NCBI RefSeq assembly: GCF_002210435.1
Contig: NZ_MZMV01000002.1
Span: 166,370-230,369 of the forward strand
Length of the DNA: 64,000 bases
Direction: 5' to 3'
From: Micromonospora wenchangensis
GTDB taxonomy: Bacteria; Actinomycetota; Actinomycetes; Mycobacteriales; Micromonosporaceae
In this document: piece by piece, positions 7,869-15,286 of the stretch
Layout of the letters: every line of letters begins with the position of its first letter
How positions within the stretch are numbered: position 1 is the stretch's first letter
Notes under the pieces: generated by a model
Databases searched by the model: none
What the model saw: only the letters and a program-made list of their open reading frames with translations
What the model was told of the DNA's origin: nothing
Position numbers and translations under genes: made by a program

Positions 7869-8117
7869 CTAAACCGCCGGGCCCCAGGCGCCGGGCGGAC
7901 GCGGGGACAACTCCCGCCAGGCGTCAGTCCCCTCCAGTAGGGCCCGGACGGTCTCCTCGGCCTCGTCGACGCTGCCGTACTCGTAGAACTGGGAGACGCC
8001 CTCCGCGCCGCCGGCCCGCTGCTCCACGTGCCACCGGTCGGCGTCGACGCGGAGGAAGACGTCCCGCCGCGCCAGTCGTCCCCATTTGCCGTTCCACCAG
8101 TGCCTACGCTGCTCCAT
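7869..8117 (-). CDS. Conserved-looking 82-residue protein behind a LexA-like box
   Basis: An 82-residue protein of unknown function, rich in Trp and Arg at its N-terminus (RRHWWNGKWGRLARRD), followed by a strand, DVFLRVDADRWHVEQRA, and an acidic helix, DEAEETVRALLEG. No family could be named with certainty. Its interest is regulatory. A 16-base LexA-type box (8130-8145) lies immediately upstream, and on the minus strand a TAGAGT -10-like hexamer ends six bases before the ATG, which would give a leaderless transcript. This predicts DNA-damage induction. A terminator hairpin separates it from mscL. Confidence 0.65.
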   Translation of the reverse strand: MEQRRHWWNGKWGRLARRDVFLRVDADRWHVEQRAGGAEGVSQFYEYGSVDEAEETVRALLEGTDAWRELSPRPPGAWGPAV

Positions 8118-8129
8118 GGCGGGACTCTA

Positions 8130-8145
8130 TCGAACATGTGTACGA
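8130..8145. promoter_or_regulatory. LexA-like SOS box upstream of the 82-codon gene
   Basis: TCGAACATGTGTACGA matches the actinobacterial LexA consensus TCGAAC-N4-GTTCGA with one mismatch. It ends 13 bases before the ATG of the small minus-strand gene and abuts its -10-like hexamer. A site sharing 14 bases of this sequence occurs at 24056-24071 before the FAD oxidoreductase gene. Confidence 0.65.
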
Positions 8146-8153
8146 CAGGATGC

Positions 8154-8180
8154 GGCCCCCGCGGGAGTTCCGCGGGGGCC
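8154..8180 (-). terminator. GC-rich terminator hairpin after mscL
   Basis: An 11-bp perfect stem, GGCCCCCGCGG with CCGCGGGGGCC, closes a five-base loop. It begins 18 bases after the mscL stop in the minus direction. There is no T-tract, as is usual for high-GC actinobacterial terminators. Confidence 0.7.
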
Positions 8181-8197
8181 GGTGTGCGCCGGTCGGG

Positions 8198-8668
8198 TCA
8201 GCGTGGGGCGGGCGGCTCCGGACGCCGACCGAGCACGTCGTCCAGCGCGCCGCGCTGCCCCGGGGTGGCGTGCCCGCCGGCGAGCAGCGCGTCCCGGATC
8301 TCGGTGAGCAGCTTGACCTCCTCGCTCGGCGCGGCGGGCGGCGGCTCCTCACCCCGCTTGCGCCGCTCGGCGAGCCGGTTCATCGGGTAGACGACGAGGA
8401 AGTACAGCGCCGCCGCCGTCAACGCGAAGGTGATCGCCGCGTTGACGAAGGCGATCCAGTCGAACGGGATGCCGCGGAACTCCGGCGTCGAGCCCTTGAG
8501 GCCGTCCTTCTGGCCGGTGATCAACACGATGACGACCCGGACCAGTGGTTCGAGGAACGACTTGGTCAGCTGGGTGACCACGCCCGTGAACGCGGCGCCG
8601 ATGACGACACCGACCGCCAGGTCGACGACGTTGCCGCGCATGATGAAGTCTTTGAAGCCCTTGAGCAT
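8198..8668 (-). CDS. mscL: Large-conductance mechanosensitive channel MscL
   Basis: A 156-residue membrane protein that forms a homopentameric emergency release channel in the cytoplasmic membrane. It opens on membrane tension during osmotic downshock. The N-terminal amphipathic helix and first transmembrane helix (MLKGFKDFIMRGNVVDLAVG onward) are highly characteristic. A periplasmic loop follows (residues about 50-70), then the second helix, FVNAAITFALTAAALYFLVV, and a cytoplasmic helix with KLLTEIRDALLAG. A Pro/Glu-rich linker (EEPPPAAPSEE) precedes that helix. The length is slightly longer than the typical 130-150 residues because of the C-terminal tail. It is apparently monocistronic, with its own terminator. 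Confidence 0.95.
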   Translation of the reverse strand: MLKGFKDFIMRGNVVDLAVGVVIGAAFTGVVTQLTKSFLEPLVRVVIVLITGQKDGLKGSTPEFRGIPFDWIAFVNAAITFALTAAALYFLVVYPMNRLAERRKRGEEPPPAAPSEEVKLLTEIRDALLAGGHATPGQRGALDDVLGRRPEPPAPR

Positions 8669-8707
8669 CCGTACTCCTGTGCCGTCCGATTCTCCGTCGG
8701 GGACAAC

Positions 8708-9391
8708 CTATGCCCCGGACAGGGGCTCCAGAAAAGCACCGGCCTCGATCGCCGCCCGCCCCGGATCGCCGTCCCGGATCGCGGCCACCAGCCGGCTGTG
8801 GTCGACGTACCGCTGTGGTTGCAGGGAGTCACCCGTCACGTACGCGACGGTGCTGCGCAGCGCCGCGCCGACCGAGGCGTACAACTCGGCCAGCATGCCG
8901 TTGTGCGCGGCGGCGACCACCGCCGTGTGCAGCGCGACGTCGGCCTCCACGAACCCGGCGACCCGGCCCGACCGCCAGGCGGCCTCCCGGGCGGCGAGCG
9001 CGCCGTCGAGCGCCACCAGGTCCTCCGGGGTACGCCGCAGCGCGGCCAACCGGGCCGCCTCGACCTCGAACGCCCGGCGGACCTCGACCACCTCGGCCAT
9101 CCGGTCGTCGGTGAGCCGGCGGGCCACCACCGGGGCCAGCTCGTCGGTCGACACCACGTACGTCCCGGAGCCCTGCCGGCACTCCAGCACCCCGGCGTGC
9201 ACCAGCGCCCGGACGGCCTCCCGGACGGTGTTGCGCCCCACCCCGAGCGCCGTCACGAGCTGCGGCTCGGTGGGGATGCGCCCGCCCACCGGCCACTCAC
9301 CGCCGAGGATGCGCCCCCGGAGCTGCTCGATGGTCTGCTGCACCCGCCGACCGCGCGGGGGCACGGGCGGGGAATCGACCGACGGTGTCAC
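8708..9391 (-). CDS. FadR/GntR-family transcriptional regulator (FCD domain)
   Basis: A 227-residue regulator. The N-terminal winged helix is of GntR type (residues about 17-85: IPTEPQLVTALGVGRNTVRE, then LECRQGSGTYV). The C-terminal all-helical FCD domain (residues about 95-220) contains the expected metal/ligand-binding region: EVRRAFEVEAARLAA, ADVALHTAVVAAAHN and VDHSRLVAAIRDGD, with His residues at the usual positions. FCD regulators sense small carboxylates. It starts at a GTG and is divergent from the MFS permease gene with 49 bases between starts, so it most likely represses that permease and itself. The effector is unknown. Confidence 0.9.
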   Translation of the reverse strand: MTPSVDSPPVPPRGRRVQQTIEQLRGRILGGEWPVGGRIPTEPQLVTALGVGRNTVREAVRALVHAGVLECRQGSGTYVVSTDELAPVVARRLTDDRMAEVVEVRRAFEVEAARLAALRRTPEDLVALDGALAAREAAWRSGRVAGFVEADVALHTAVVAAAHNGMLAELYASVGAALRSTVAYVTGDSLQPQRYVDHSRLVAAIRDGDPGRAAIEAGAFLEPLSGA

Positions 9392-9440
9392 CGGTTACAC
9401 CAGCTGCCGAAATTCATCCCATGATTGTAGGTTCGAGGTC

Positions 9441-10706
9441 ATGACCCCGCCAACCGCTCCCGCCGTCGAGGCGGCGCCCGAACCGCTCGCCCACCGACCG
9501 GCCCACCGCGCCCCGTCGCCGGTCACCGGTGGCGCGCTGGTGCTGGTCGGGATGCTGCTCGTCGCGCTCAACCTGCGGGCCGCGGTGACCAGCCTCGGCG
9601 CGCTGCTCGACGAGGTACGCACCGGACTCGGGCTCTCCGGAGCGATGGCCGGGTTCGTCACCACCCTGCCCACCATCGCGTTCGCCGGTCTCGGCGCGCT
9701 CACCCCGTGGCTGATCCGGCGCTGGCCGGCCGCCCGGGTGCTGGTGGTCGCGATGCTCGCGCTCACCGTCGGTCAACTGCTCCGGGTGCTCACCGGCTCG
9801 GCGACGGTCTTCGTGCTCACCAGCGCGCTCGCCCTGGCCGGCATCGCGGTGGCGAACATCCTGCTGCCGATGCTGGTCAAGCAGCACTTCCCGCACCGGA
9901 CCGGGCTGGTCACCGGGGCGTACACGATGGCGCTGACCACGGGTACGACGATGGCCGCCGCCTCCGCCGTGCCGGTGGCGCACGCCTTCGGCTCCTGGCG
10001 GGCCGGGCTCGGCGTGTGGGCGGCGTTGGCGGCGGTGGCCGTACTCCCGTGGGTGCCGCTGGCGCTGCGGGCCCGCGCCGCCCGACGGGCCGCGACCCCG
10101 ACGGCGGTCCCGGCCGCCCGCACCCGGGTCCGGCCCGCCCGCACCCGGCTCGGCTGGGCGATGGCGGTCTACTTCGGCGCGCAGTCGCTCAGCGGGTACG
10201 CGGTGATGGGCTGGCTGGCCCAGCTCTTCCGGGACGCCGGCTTCCGGCCGGAGAGCGCCGGACTGCTGCTCGCCGGGGTCACCGCGCTCGGGGTGCCGGT
10301 GGCCCTGCTGATGCCGACGCTGGCCGGACGGCTCCGCACGCTACGCCCGCTGGTGTTCGGGCTGACCGCCTTCTCCGCGGCGGCCTACCTGGGGCTGGCG
10401 TTCGCGCCACGGGGCGGGGCGCTGCTCTGGGTGCTGCTGCTCGCCTTCGGCCAGGGTGCGTTCCCGCTGATCCTGACCACCATCGGCCTGCGGGCCCGCA
10501 CGGCCGACGGCACGGTGGCGCTGTCCGCCTTCGCGCAGAGCACCGGTTACGTGATCGCCGCGCTCGGCCCGTTGCTCGTCGGGGTGCTCTACGAGGCGAC
10601 CGGCGGATGGACCGCGCCGATGGGCTTCCTGCTCGCCGCGCTGGCGGTGCAGACGACCGCGGGCATGGTGATCGCCCGTCCCCGGTTCATCGAGGACGAG
10701 CGCTGA
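9441..10706 (+). CDS. CynX/NimT-family MFS transporter
   Basis: A 421-residue major facilitator with 12 hydrophobic helices after a 30-residue Ala/Pro-rich N-terminal extension. The signature VALNLRAAVTSLGALLDEVR in helix 1 and the following loop are typical of the CynX/NimT (cyanate/2-nitroimidazole) branch. The start chosen is the ATG at 9441; the open frame extending upstream to 8430 is antisense to the GntR and mscL genes and is not coding. The substrate is not predictable; members export or import small anions and nitroimidazoles. The divergent FCD-type regulator suggests induction by an organic acid or the transported compound. Confidence 0.85.
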   Translation: MTPPTAPAVEAAPEPLAHRPAHRAPSPVTGGALVLVGMLLVALNLRAAVTSLGALLDEVRTGLGLSGAMAGFVTTLPTIAFAGLGALTPWLIRRWPAARVLVVAMLALTVGQLLRVLTGSATVFVLTSALALAGIAVANILLPMLVKQHFPHRTGLVTGAYTMALTTGTTMAAASAVPVAHAFGSWRAGLGVWAALAAVAVLPWVPLALRARAARRAATPTAVPAARTRVRPARTRLGWAMAVYFGAQSLSGYAVMGWLAQLFRDAGFRPESAGLLLAGVTALGVPVALLMPTLAGRLRTLRPLVFGLTAFSAAAYLGLAFAPRGGALLWVLLLAFGQGAFPLILTTIGLRARTADGTVALSAFAQSTGYVIAALGPLLVGVLYEATGGWTAPMGFLLAALAVQTTAGMVIARPRFIEDER

Positions 10707-10715
10707 GGAAACCGG

Positions 10716-11072
10716 TCAGGACGACGCGGGGGTGGGGTCACCCGCGACGGCCTGCTCGACCGTCGGATAGGTGTGCAGCACCTCGACCAGGCCGCTGACC
10801 TCGAGGATGCGCAGCACGCCGCGCTGCGGGGCGGCCAGCCGGACCACGCCGCCGGCCTCGTCGCAGCTGTTCTTGGCCCGGACGAAGACCGACAACCCGG
10901 TCGAGTCGCAGAACGACACCTCGGCCAGGTCGAACACCAGCCGGCTGCGACCCTTGTCGAGCAGGTCGGTGATCTGGTCCTGCAGCTGCGGTGCGGTCGC
11001 CATGTCGAGTTCGCCCGCGACCGACACGACGACCACGTCGCCGCGCTGTTCCGTATGCACCGTCAGGGACAT
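10716..11072 (-). CDS. STAS-domain anti-sigma factor antagonist
   Basis: A 118-residue single-domain STAS protein of the RsbV/SpoIIAA type. The phosphorylatable serine is in FCDSTGL (Ser57), after the strand RLVFDLAEVSF. In partner switching, the unphosphorylated form binds an anti-sigma kinase and frees a sigma factor or other target. It has a strong AGGAGG site and is divergent from the rsbR-like gene, with 158 bases between starts, so it is probably part of the same regulatory unit as the stressosome-type operon. It is convergent with the MFS gene with only nine bases between stops. Confidence 0.92.
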   Translation of the reverse strand: MSLTVHTEQRGDVVVVSVAGELDMATAPQLQDQITDLLDKGRSRLVFDLAEVSFCDSTGLSVFVRAKNSCDEAGGVVRLAAPQRGVLRILEVSGLVEVLHTYPTVEQAVAGDPTPASS

Positions 11073-11230
11073 TCAGACCTCCTGTTATCGGTGGAACGGT
11101 ATCCCACGAACGGGGGGACACGCAGAACGGGAGCGGTTCCGGTGGGAGCGATCATTCCTTTGCCGCGCGGCAACTACCGGGTCTGCCTCCGGTGATAGAG
11201 TCCGGCCGGCCCAGCTCACAGGAGGTAACC

Positions 11231-12091
11231 ATGGCGTTGACCGCAGACGGGGGCGACCGGCTCGTCGGGCTGCTGAGTGAGCACGGTGAGCGGGTCGTGC
11301 AGCGGTGGACCGAACTCGTCTCCGCCTCGCTGCGTGGTCGGCTGAGCCAGGCCGAGCTGCGCCTCCAGGTGCAGGAACTGCACGCTAGCATGATCAACGC
11401 TGGCGGTGCGGGCCTGGCCGACCTCCAGGCACCCGCGGCGGGCGAGCTGCGGGCGGTGCTCGCCGACCTGTCCCGCAGCCGGGCCCGGCAGAGCTTCACC
11501 GCCACCGAGACCGCGATCAGCGTCTACGCCCTCAAGGACGTCCTGGTCGAGTTGGCCGAGACCGACGGCGTCGAACTGTCGTTGCGGGACGTCCTGGACT
11601 TCACCGGGCTGGTCGACCGGATGGGGCTGCTCACCTTCGAGACCTACGTGCAGACCCGCGAGGGGCTGATCGCCGACCAGGCCGAGCAGTTGCTCGAACT
11701 CTCCACCCCGGTGGTGAAGATCTGGGACGGCGTGGTCGCCGTGCCGCTGGTCGGCACCCTCGACTCGGCCCGCGCCCAGGTGGTGATGGAACGACTGCTC
11801 CAGACCCTGGTCGACACCGGCTCGCCGTACGCGATCATCGACATCACCGGCGTGCCGGCGGTCGACACCCAGGTCGCCCAGCACATCCTCAAGACGGTGG
11901 TGGCGGCCCGGCTGATGGGCGCCGACTGCATCATCTCCGGCATCCGCCCGCAGATCGCGCAGACCATCGTCGCCCTCGGCATCGAGTTCGGCGACATCGC
12001 CACCAAGGCGAGCCTGGCCGACGCCCTGCGGCACGTGCTGCGCCTCACCGGGGTCGAGACGTCCCGCCGCCACCCGCGCCGGGAGGCGTGA
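11231..12091 (+). CDS. rsbR: RsbR-type stressosome scaffold protein (RsbRD N-domain + STAS)
   Basis: A 286-residue protein. The N-terminal half (residues about 8-155) is an all-helical domain of the RsbRD kind (LVGLLSEHGERVVQRWTELV and the following helices), here the presumptive sensor. The C-terminal half (from PVVKIWDGVVAVPLVGTLDS, residues about 160-275) is a STAS domain with DITGVPAVDTQVAQHI. The Thr in VDTQVA sits where RsbR proteins are phosphorylated by RsbT. With RsbS it should form the megadalton stressosome core. It starts at an ATG after GGAGG and heads a six-gene operon in which every junction is an overlap or a one-base gap. A GATAGAGT promoter-like sequence lies about 30 bases upstream. 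Confidence 0.9.
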   Translation: MALTADGGDRLVGLLSEHGERVVQRWTELVSASLRGRLSQAELRLQVQELHASMINAGGAGLADLQAPAAGELRAVLADLSRSRARQSFTATETAISVYALKDVLVELAETDGVELSLRDVLDFTGLVDRMGLLTFETYVQTREGLIADQAEQLLELSTPVVKIWDGVVAVPLVGTLDSARAQVVMERLLQTLVDTGSPYAIIDITGVPAVDTQVAQHILKTVVAARLMGADCIISGIRPQIAQTIVALGIEFGDIATKASLADALRHVLRLTGVETSRRHPRREA

Positions 12092-12510
12092 TGGAACGGG
12101 TGCCGATCCTGAAGATCGGCGACATCCTGCTGGTCTCCATCCAGATCGACATGTCCGACCAGACGGCGGTCACCCTCCAGGAGGACCTGGCCGAGCGGAT
12201 CGTGGCGACCGGCTGCCACGGCGTCATCATCGACATCACCGCGCTGGACATCGTCGACTCGTTCGTCGGCCGTATGCTCTCCACCATCGCCTCGATCTCC
12301 AAGGTGCTCGACGCCGAGACGGTGGTCGTCGGGATGCGGCCCGCGGTCGCCATCACCCTCGTCGAGCTGGGCCTGTCGCTCAACGGCATCCGTACCGCGC
12401 TGAACGTGGAACGGGGCATGGAGCTGATCGCGGCGACCCGTGACGACGACCCCGGGTACGACGACGACCCCGAGGGCGTCGAGTCCGGGACGGCGGCGAC
12501 ATCGCCATGA
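12091..12510 (+). CDS. rsbS: RsbS-type STAS protein
   Basis: A 139-residue single STAS domain plus an acidic tail rich in Asp and Gly (DDDPGYDDDPEG), which B. subtilis RsbS lacks. Ser57 in LDIVDSFVGR corresponds to the serine phosphorylated by RsbT in known stressosomes. Its role is to hold RsbT in the resting complex and to release it once phosphorylated. The ATG overlaps the rsbR-type stop by one base (TGATG), indicating translational coupling; a GTG one codon earlier is possible. It is followed by the RsbT-type gene with an ATGA overlap. Confidence 0.92.
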   Translation: MERVPILKIGDILLVSIQIDMSDQTAVTLQEDLAERIVATGCHGVIIDITALDIVDSFVGRMLSTIASISKVLDAETVVVGMRPAVAITLVELGLSLNGIRTALNVERGMELIAATRDDDPGYDDDPEGVESGTAATSP

Positions 12511-12923
12511 CCGCGGGAGTCGACCTGGGGCCGAAGACCCAGGCGATCGGCAGCGACGAGGACGTCGTCCGGGTCCGTCAGTTGGTGCGTACCGTGGCGG
12601 TGGCGGCGAAGCTCTCCCTCGTCGACCAGACGAAACTGGTCACCGCCGCGAGTGAGCTGGCCCGCAACACCCTCATCTACGGTGGTGGCGGCACCGCCGA
12701 GGTGACGGTCGTCGAGGACGGCCGGCGGCGCGGGGTGCGGATCGTCTTCGCCGACTCCGGGCCGGGCATCGCCGACCTGGACCTCGCCCTCACCGACGGT
12801 TACACCACCGGTGGCGGTCTCGGCCTCGGTCTGAGCGGCTCCCGCCGGCTGGTCGACGACTTCGACATCCAGACCGCCCCCGGCGAGGGCACCCGGATCA
12901 CCGTGACCAAGTGGTCCCGATGA
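12507..12923 (+). CDS. rsbT: RsbT-type serine/threonine kinase switch protein
   Basis: A 138-residue GHKL-fold kinase. The N box is TAASELARNTLIYG with the Mg-binding Asn, the G1 box is FADSGPGIADL and the G2 lid is TTGGGLGLGLSG. It should phosphorylate the RsbR- and RsbS-type STAS proteins and, once released, activate a downstream phosphatase. In B. subtilis that target is RsbU; no stand-alone RsbU is present here, and candidates are the SpoIIE-domain proteins further along this operon. It overlaps both neighbours by four bases (ATGA). Confidence 0.93.
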   Translation: MTAGVDLGPKTQAIGSDEDVVRVRQLVRTVAVAAKLSLVDQTKLVTAASELARNTLIYGGGGTAEVTVVEDGRRRGVRIVFADSGPGIADLDLALTDGYTTGGGLGLGLSGSRRLVDDFDIQTAPGEGTRITVTKWSR

Positions 12924-13936
12924 ACCACGAGGTGGTCCCGGACGCGGGTCACTGGTACCGGGTGGAGAGCGGCGGCGCCGCCAGCACCGTGCGGCGCGCG
13001 GCGGAACGCCTCGGCGGCCAGCTCGGCCTCGGCGGCAACCGGCTCGCCGAACTGGCCATCGTCGCCGCCGAGCTGACCAGCAACCTGGTCAAGCACGCCC
13101 AGGAGGGCGTCCTGCTGCTGCGGCCGGTGCGCACCGCCGACGCCGCCGGGGTGGAACTGGTGGCCGTCGACTCCGGCCCCGGCATGGCCGACCTGACCGT
13201 GTCCTCCCGCGACGGCCACTCCACCACCGGCACGCTGGGCATCGGGCTGGGCGCCATCACCCGGCAGGCCAGCTGGTACGACGCCTGGTCCCGGCCGGGA
13301 CGCGGCACCGTGTTCGTGGTGCAGGTGTGGGCGAAGGAGGTCGGGGTCACCCCGGCCTGGGCGGCGGGGTTGACCCGCCCGATCACCGGCGAGCAGGTCA
13401 GCGGGGACAGCCACGCGGTGCGTACCGGTGACGGCCGGCACCAGGTGCTCGTCTGCGACGGCCTGGGGCACGGGCCGCTGGCCAACGTCGCCGCCGAGGC
13501 GGCCGTGGCCGCCTTCCGGTCCGCGCCGGACGGGCCGCCCGCCGCAGTGGTGACGCACCTGCACCGGGCGATGTCGCACACCCGGGGGGCCGCGTTGGCG
13601 GTGGCGGAGCTGGACCCGGCGGCGGGCCTGCTGCGTTACGCCGGCCTGGGCAACATCACCGGGACCGTGCTGGCCCCCGACGGCACCCGGCGGGGGCTGG
13701 TCTCGCTGCCCGGCATCGCCGGTCACCAGCGCCCGACGGTACGCGGGTACGACTACCCGTTCCCGTCCGGCGCGACGCTGGTGATGCAGAGTGACGGGGT
13801 GGTGGACCGGTGGCGCGCCGAGGACTATCCGGGGCTGTTCGGGCGGGCGCCGGTCGTCGTCGCGGCGACCCTGCTGCGTGACGCCGGGGTACGCCGGGAC
13901 GACGCCTGCGTGCTGGTCGCGAGAACCCCGTCGTGA
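12920..13936 (+). CDS. RsbT-like ATPase domain fused to RsbX-like phosphatase domain
   Basis: A 338-residue fusion. Residues about 15-135 form a second GHKL anti-sigma kinase domain (VAAELTSNLVKHA, VDSGPGMADL, TTGTLGIGLGA). Residues about 150-335 form a PP2C/SpoIIE-like phosphatase (VCDGLGHGPLANVAAEAA, YAGLGNITGTV, QSDGVVDRW, DDACVLVAR). The phosphatase half resembles RsbX, which resets the stressosome by dephosphorylating RsbR and RsbS. The kinase half has its catalytic motifs, so the protein may carry opposing activities. The ATG at 12920 overlaps the rsbT-type stop by four bases. The next gene begins GTG at an equivalent overlap. Confidence 0.9.
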   Translation: MNHEVVPDAGHWYRVESGGAASTVRRAAERLGGQLGLGGNRLAELAIVAAELTSNLVKHAQEGVLLLRPVRTADAAGVELVAVDSGPGMADLTVSSRDGHSTTGTLGIGLGAITRQASWYDAWSRPGRGTVFVVQVWAKEVGVTPAWAAGLTRPITGEQVSGDSHAVRTGDGRHQVLVCDGLGHGPLANVAAEAAVAAFRSAPDGPPAAVVTHLHRAMSHTRGAALAVAELDPAAGLLRYAGLGNITGTVLAPDGTRRGLVSLPGIAGHQRPTVRGYDYPFPSGATLVMQSDGVVDRWRAEDYPGLFGRAPVVVAATLLRDAGVRRDDACVLVARTPS

Positions 13937-15285
13937 CCGCCCACGAACCCCTGCTGCGGATGGCGTTGCGGGTGGAACAGGACATCTTCGGCGTACGTCA
14001 GCGGGGCCGGGAGGTGGCCGCCGCGATCGGGCTGGAGCACCAGGACCAGGTCCGGTTCGCCACCGCGCTCAGCGAGGTGGCCCGGGACCTGCTGCGCGCG
14101 GTGGACGGCGCGGACGTCGCCTTCTCCTGCGTGACGGAGCCGGACGGCCGGCGGTTCCTCAGCGTCGACCTCGCCCCGCTGCGCCCGTTGCCGGGCAACC
14201 GGTACGAGCCGCAGTCCGGCGCGGTGGCGCGGTTGGTGGACACCCTGGGGCTGGCGGACGCGCAGGGAGATACCGTCGTGAGGATGTCCCGACGTGTCCC
14301 GCCCACCGCTGCGGCGCTGACTCCGCAGCGCCTGGCGGAGCTGCGCGCCGAACTGGGTGCCAGCGCACCGGCCAGTGCCCTGGACGAGTTGGCTGCCCAG
14401 AACGGGCAGCTCATCGCCGCCCTCGACGAGGTACGCCGCCAGCGGGACGAGCTGGCCGTGCTGAACGCCGAGCTGGAGGAGACCAACCGGGGTGTGATGG
14501 CGCTCTACACCCAGCTCTCCGAGGAGCTGGAGGAGACCAACCGGGGCGTGGTGGCGCTCTACGCCGAGCTGGACGAGAAGTCGGCCCAGCTCCGCGCGGC
14601 GAGCGAGTCGAAGAGCCGGTTCCTGGCCAACGTCAGCCACGAGCTGCGGGCCCCGGTGACCGCGATCATCGGGCTGGGGCGGTTGCTGACCGACTCGGCG
14701 TCGGACCCGCTCACCGACGAGCAGGCCCAGCAGGTCGAGCTGATCCGGTCCTCGGCCGCCGACCTGCTCTCCCTGGTCAACGACCTGCTCGACCTGGCCA
14801 AGGCGGAGGCGGGCCGGATCGAGCCGGAGTGGGCGCAGGTCGACCTACGGGCGGTCTTCGGGCAGTTGCGCGGCACGCTGCGTGCGCTCACCCTGCGTTC
14901 CGAGGTGGAGCTGGTGGTGGAGGAGCCGCCCCCGGGCACCGTGCTCCGTTCCGACGAGGTGCTGCTGGCCCAGGTGCTGCGCAACCTGCTGCACAACGCG
15001 GTGAAGTTCACCGACCGGGGTGAGGTGCGGATGCGCGCCGAACGCACCGACGGCCGGGTCCGCGTGTGCGTCTCGGACACCGGGCCGGGCATCCCCGCAG
15101 AGCTGCACGAACGGGTCTTCGAGGAGTTCTACCAGGTGCCGGGGACCAGCCGGCGCAGCGGCACCGGCCTCGGCCTGCCGTACGCGCGGCGGTTGGTGAC
15201 GTTGCTCGGCGGCACCCTGGAGCTGGCCAGCGAGCCGGGCCGGGGCAGCAGTTTCACGGTGGACCTGCCCGTGGCGGGAGTGTGA
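13933..15285 (+). CDS. Histidine kinase with a degenerate RsbT-like N-terminal domain
   Basis: A 450-residue soluble sensor kinase. Residues about 1-120 align in pattern with the anti-sigma kinases encoded just upstream: DQVRFATALSEVARDLLRAV stands where RsbT has its N box, but the Asn is replaced by Asp and the DSGPG box has become VDLAPLRPLPG, so ATP binding there is probably lost. A coiled coil follows (residues about 150-230) containing two copies of ELEETNRGV. HisKA is next with the phospho-accepting His236 in NVSHELRAPVT, and HATPase_c has N, G1 (DTGPGIP) and G2 (GTGLGLPYA) boxes. There are no transmembrane helices. The GTG start overlaps the preceding stop. Confidence 0.88.
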   Translation: MTAHEPLLRMALRVEQDIFGVRQRGREVAAAIGLEHQDQVRFATALSEVARDLLRAVDGADVAFSCVTEPDGRRFLSVDLAPLRPLPGNRYEPQSGAVARLVDTLGLADAQGDTVVRMSRRVPPTAAALTPQRLAELRAELGASAPASALDELAAQNGQLIAALDEVRRQRDELAVLNAELEETNRGVMALYTQLSEELEETNRGVVALYAELDEKSAQLRAASESKSRFLANVSHELRAPVTAIIGLGRLLTDSASDPLTDEQAQQVELIRSSAADLLSLVNDLLDLAKAEAGRIEPEWAQVDLRAVFGQLRGTLRALTLRSEVELVVEEPPPGTVLRSDEVLLAQVLRNLLHNAVKFTDRGEVRMRAERTDGRVRVCVSDTGPGIPAELHERVFEEFYQVPGTSRRSGTGLGLPYARRLVTLLGGTLELASEPGRGSSFTVDLPVAGV

Positions 15286-15286
15286 G

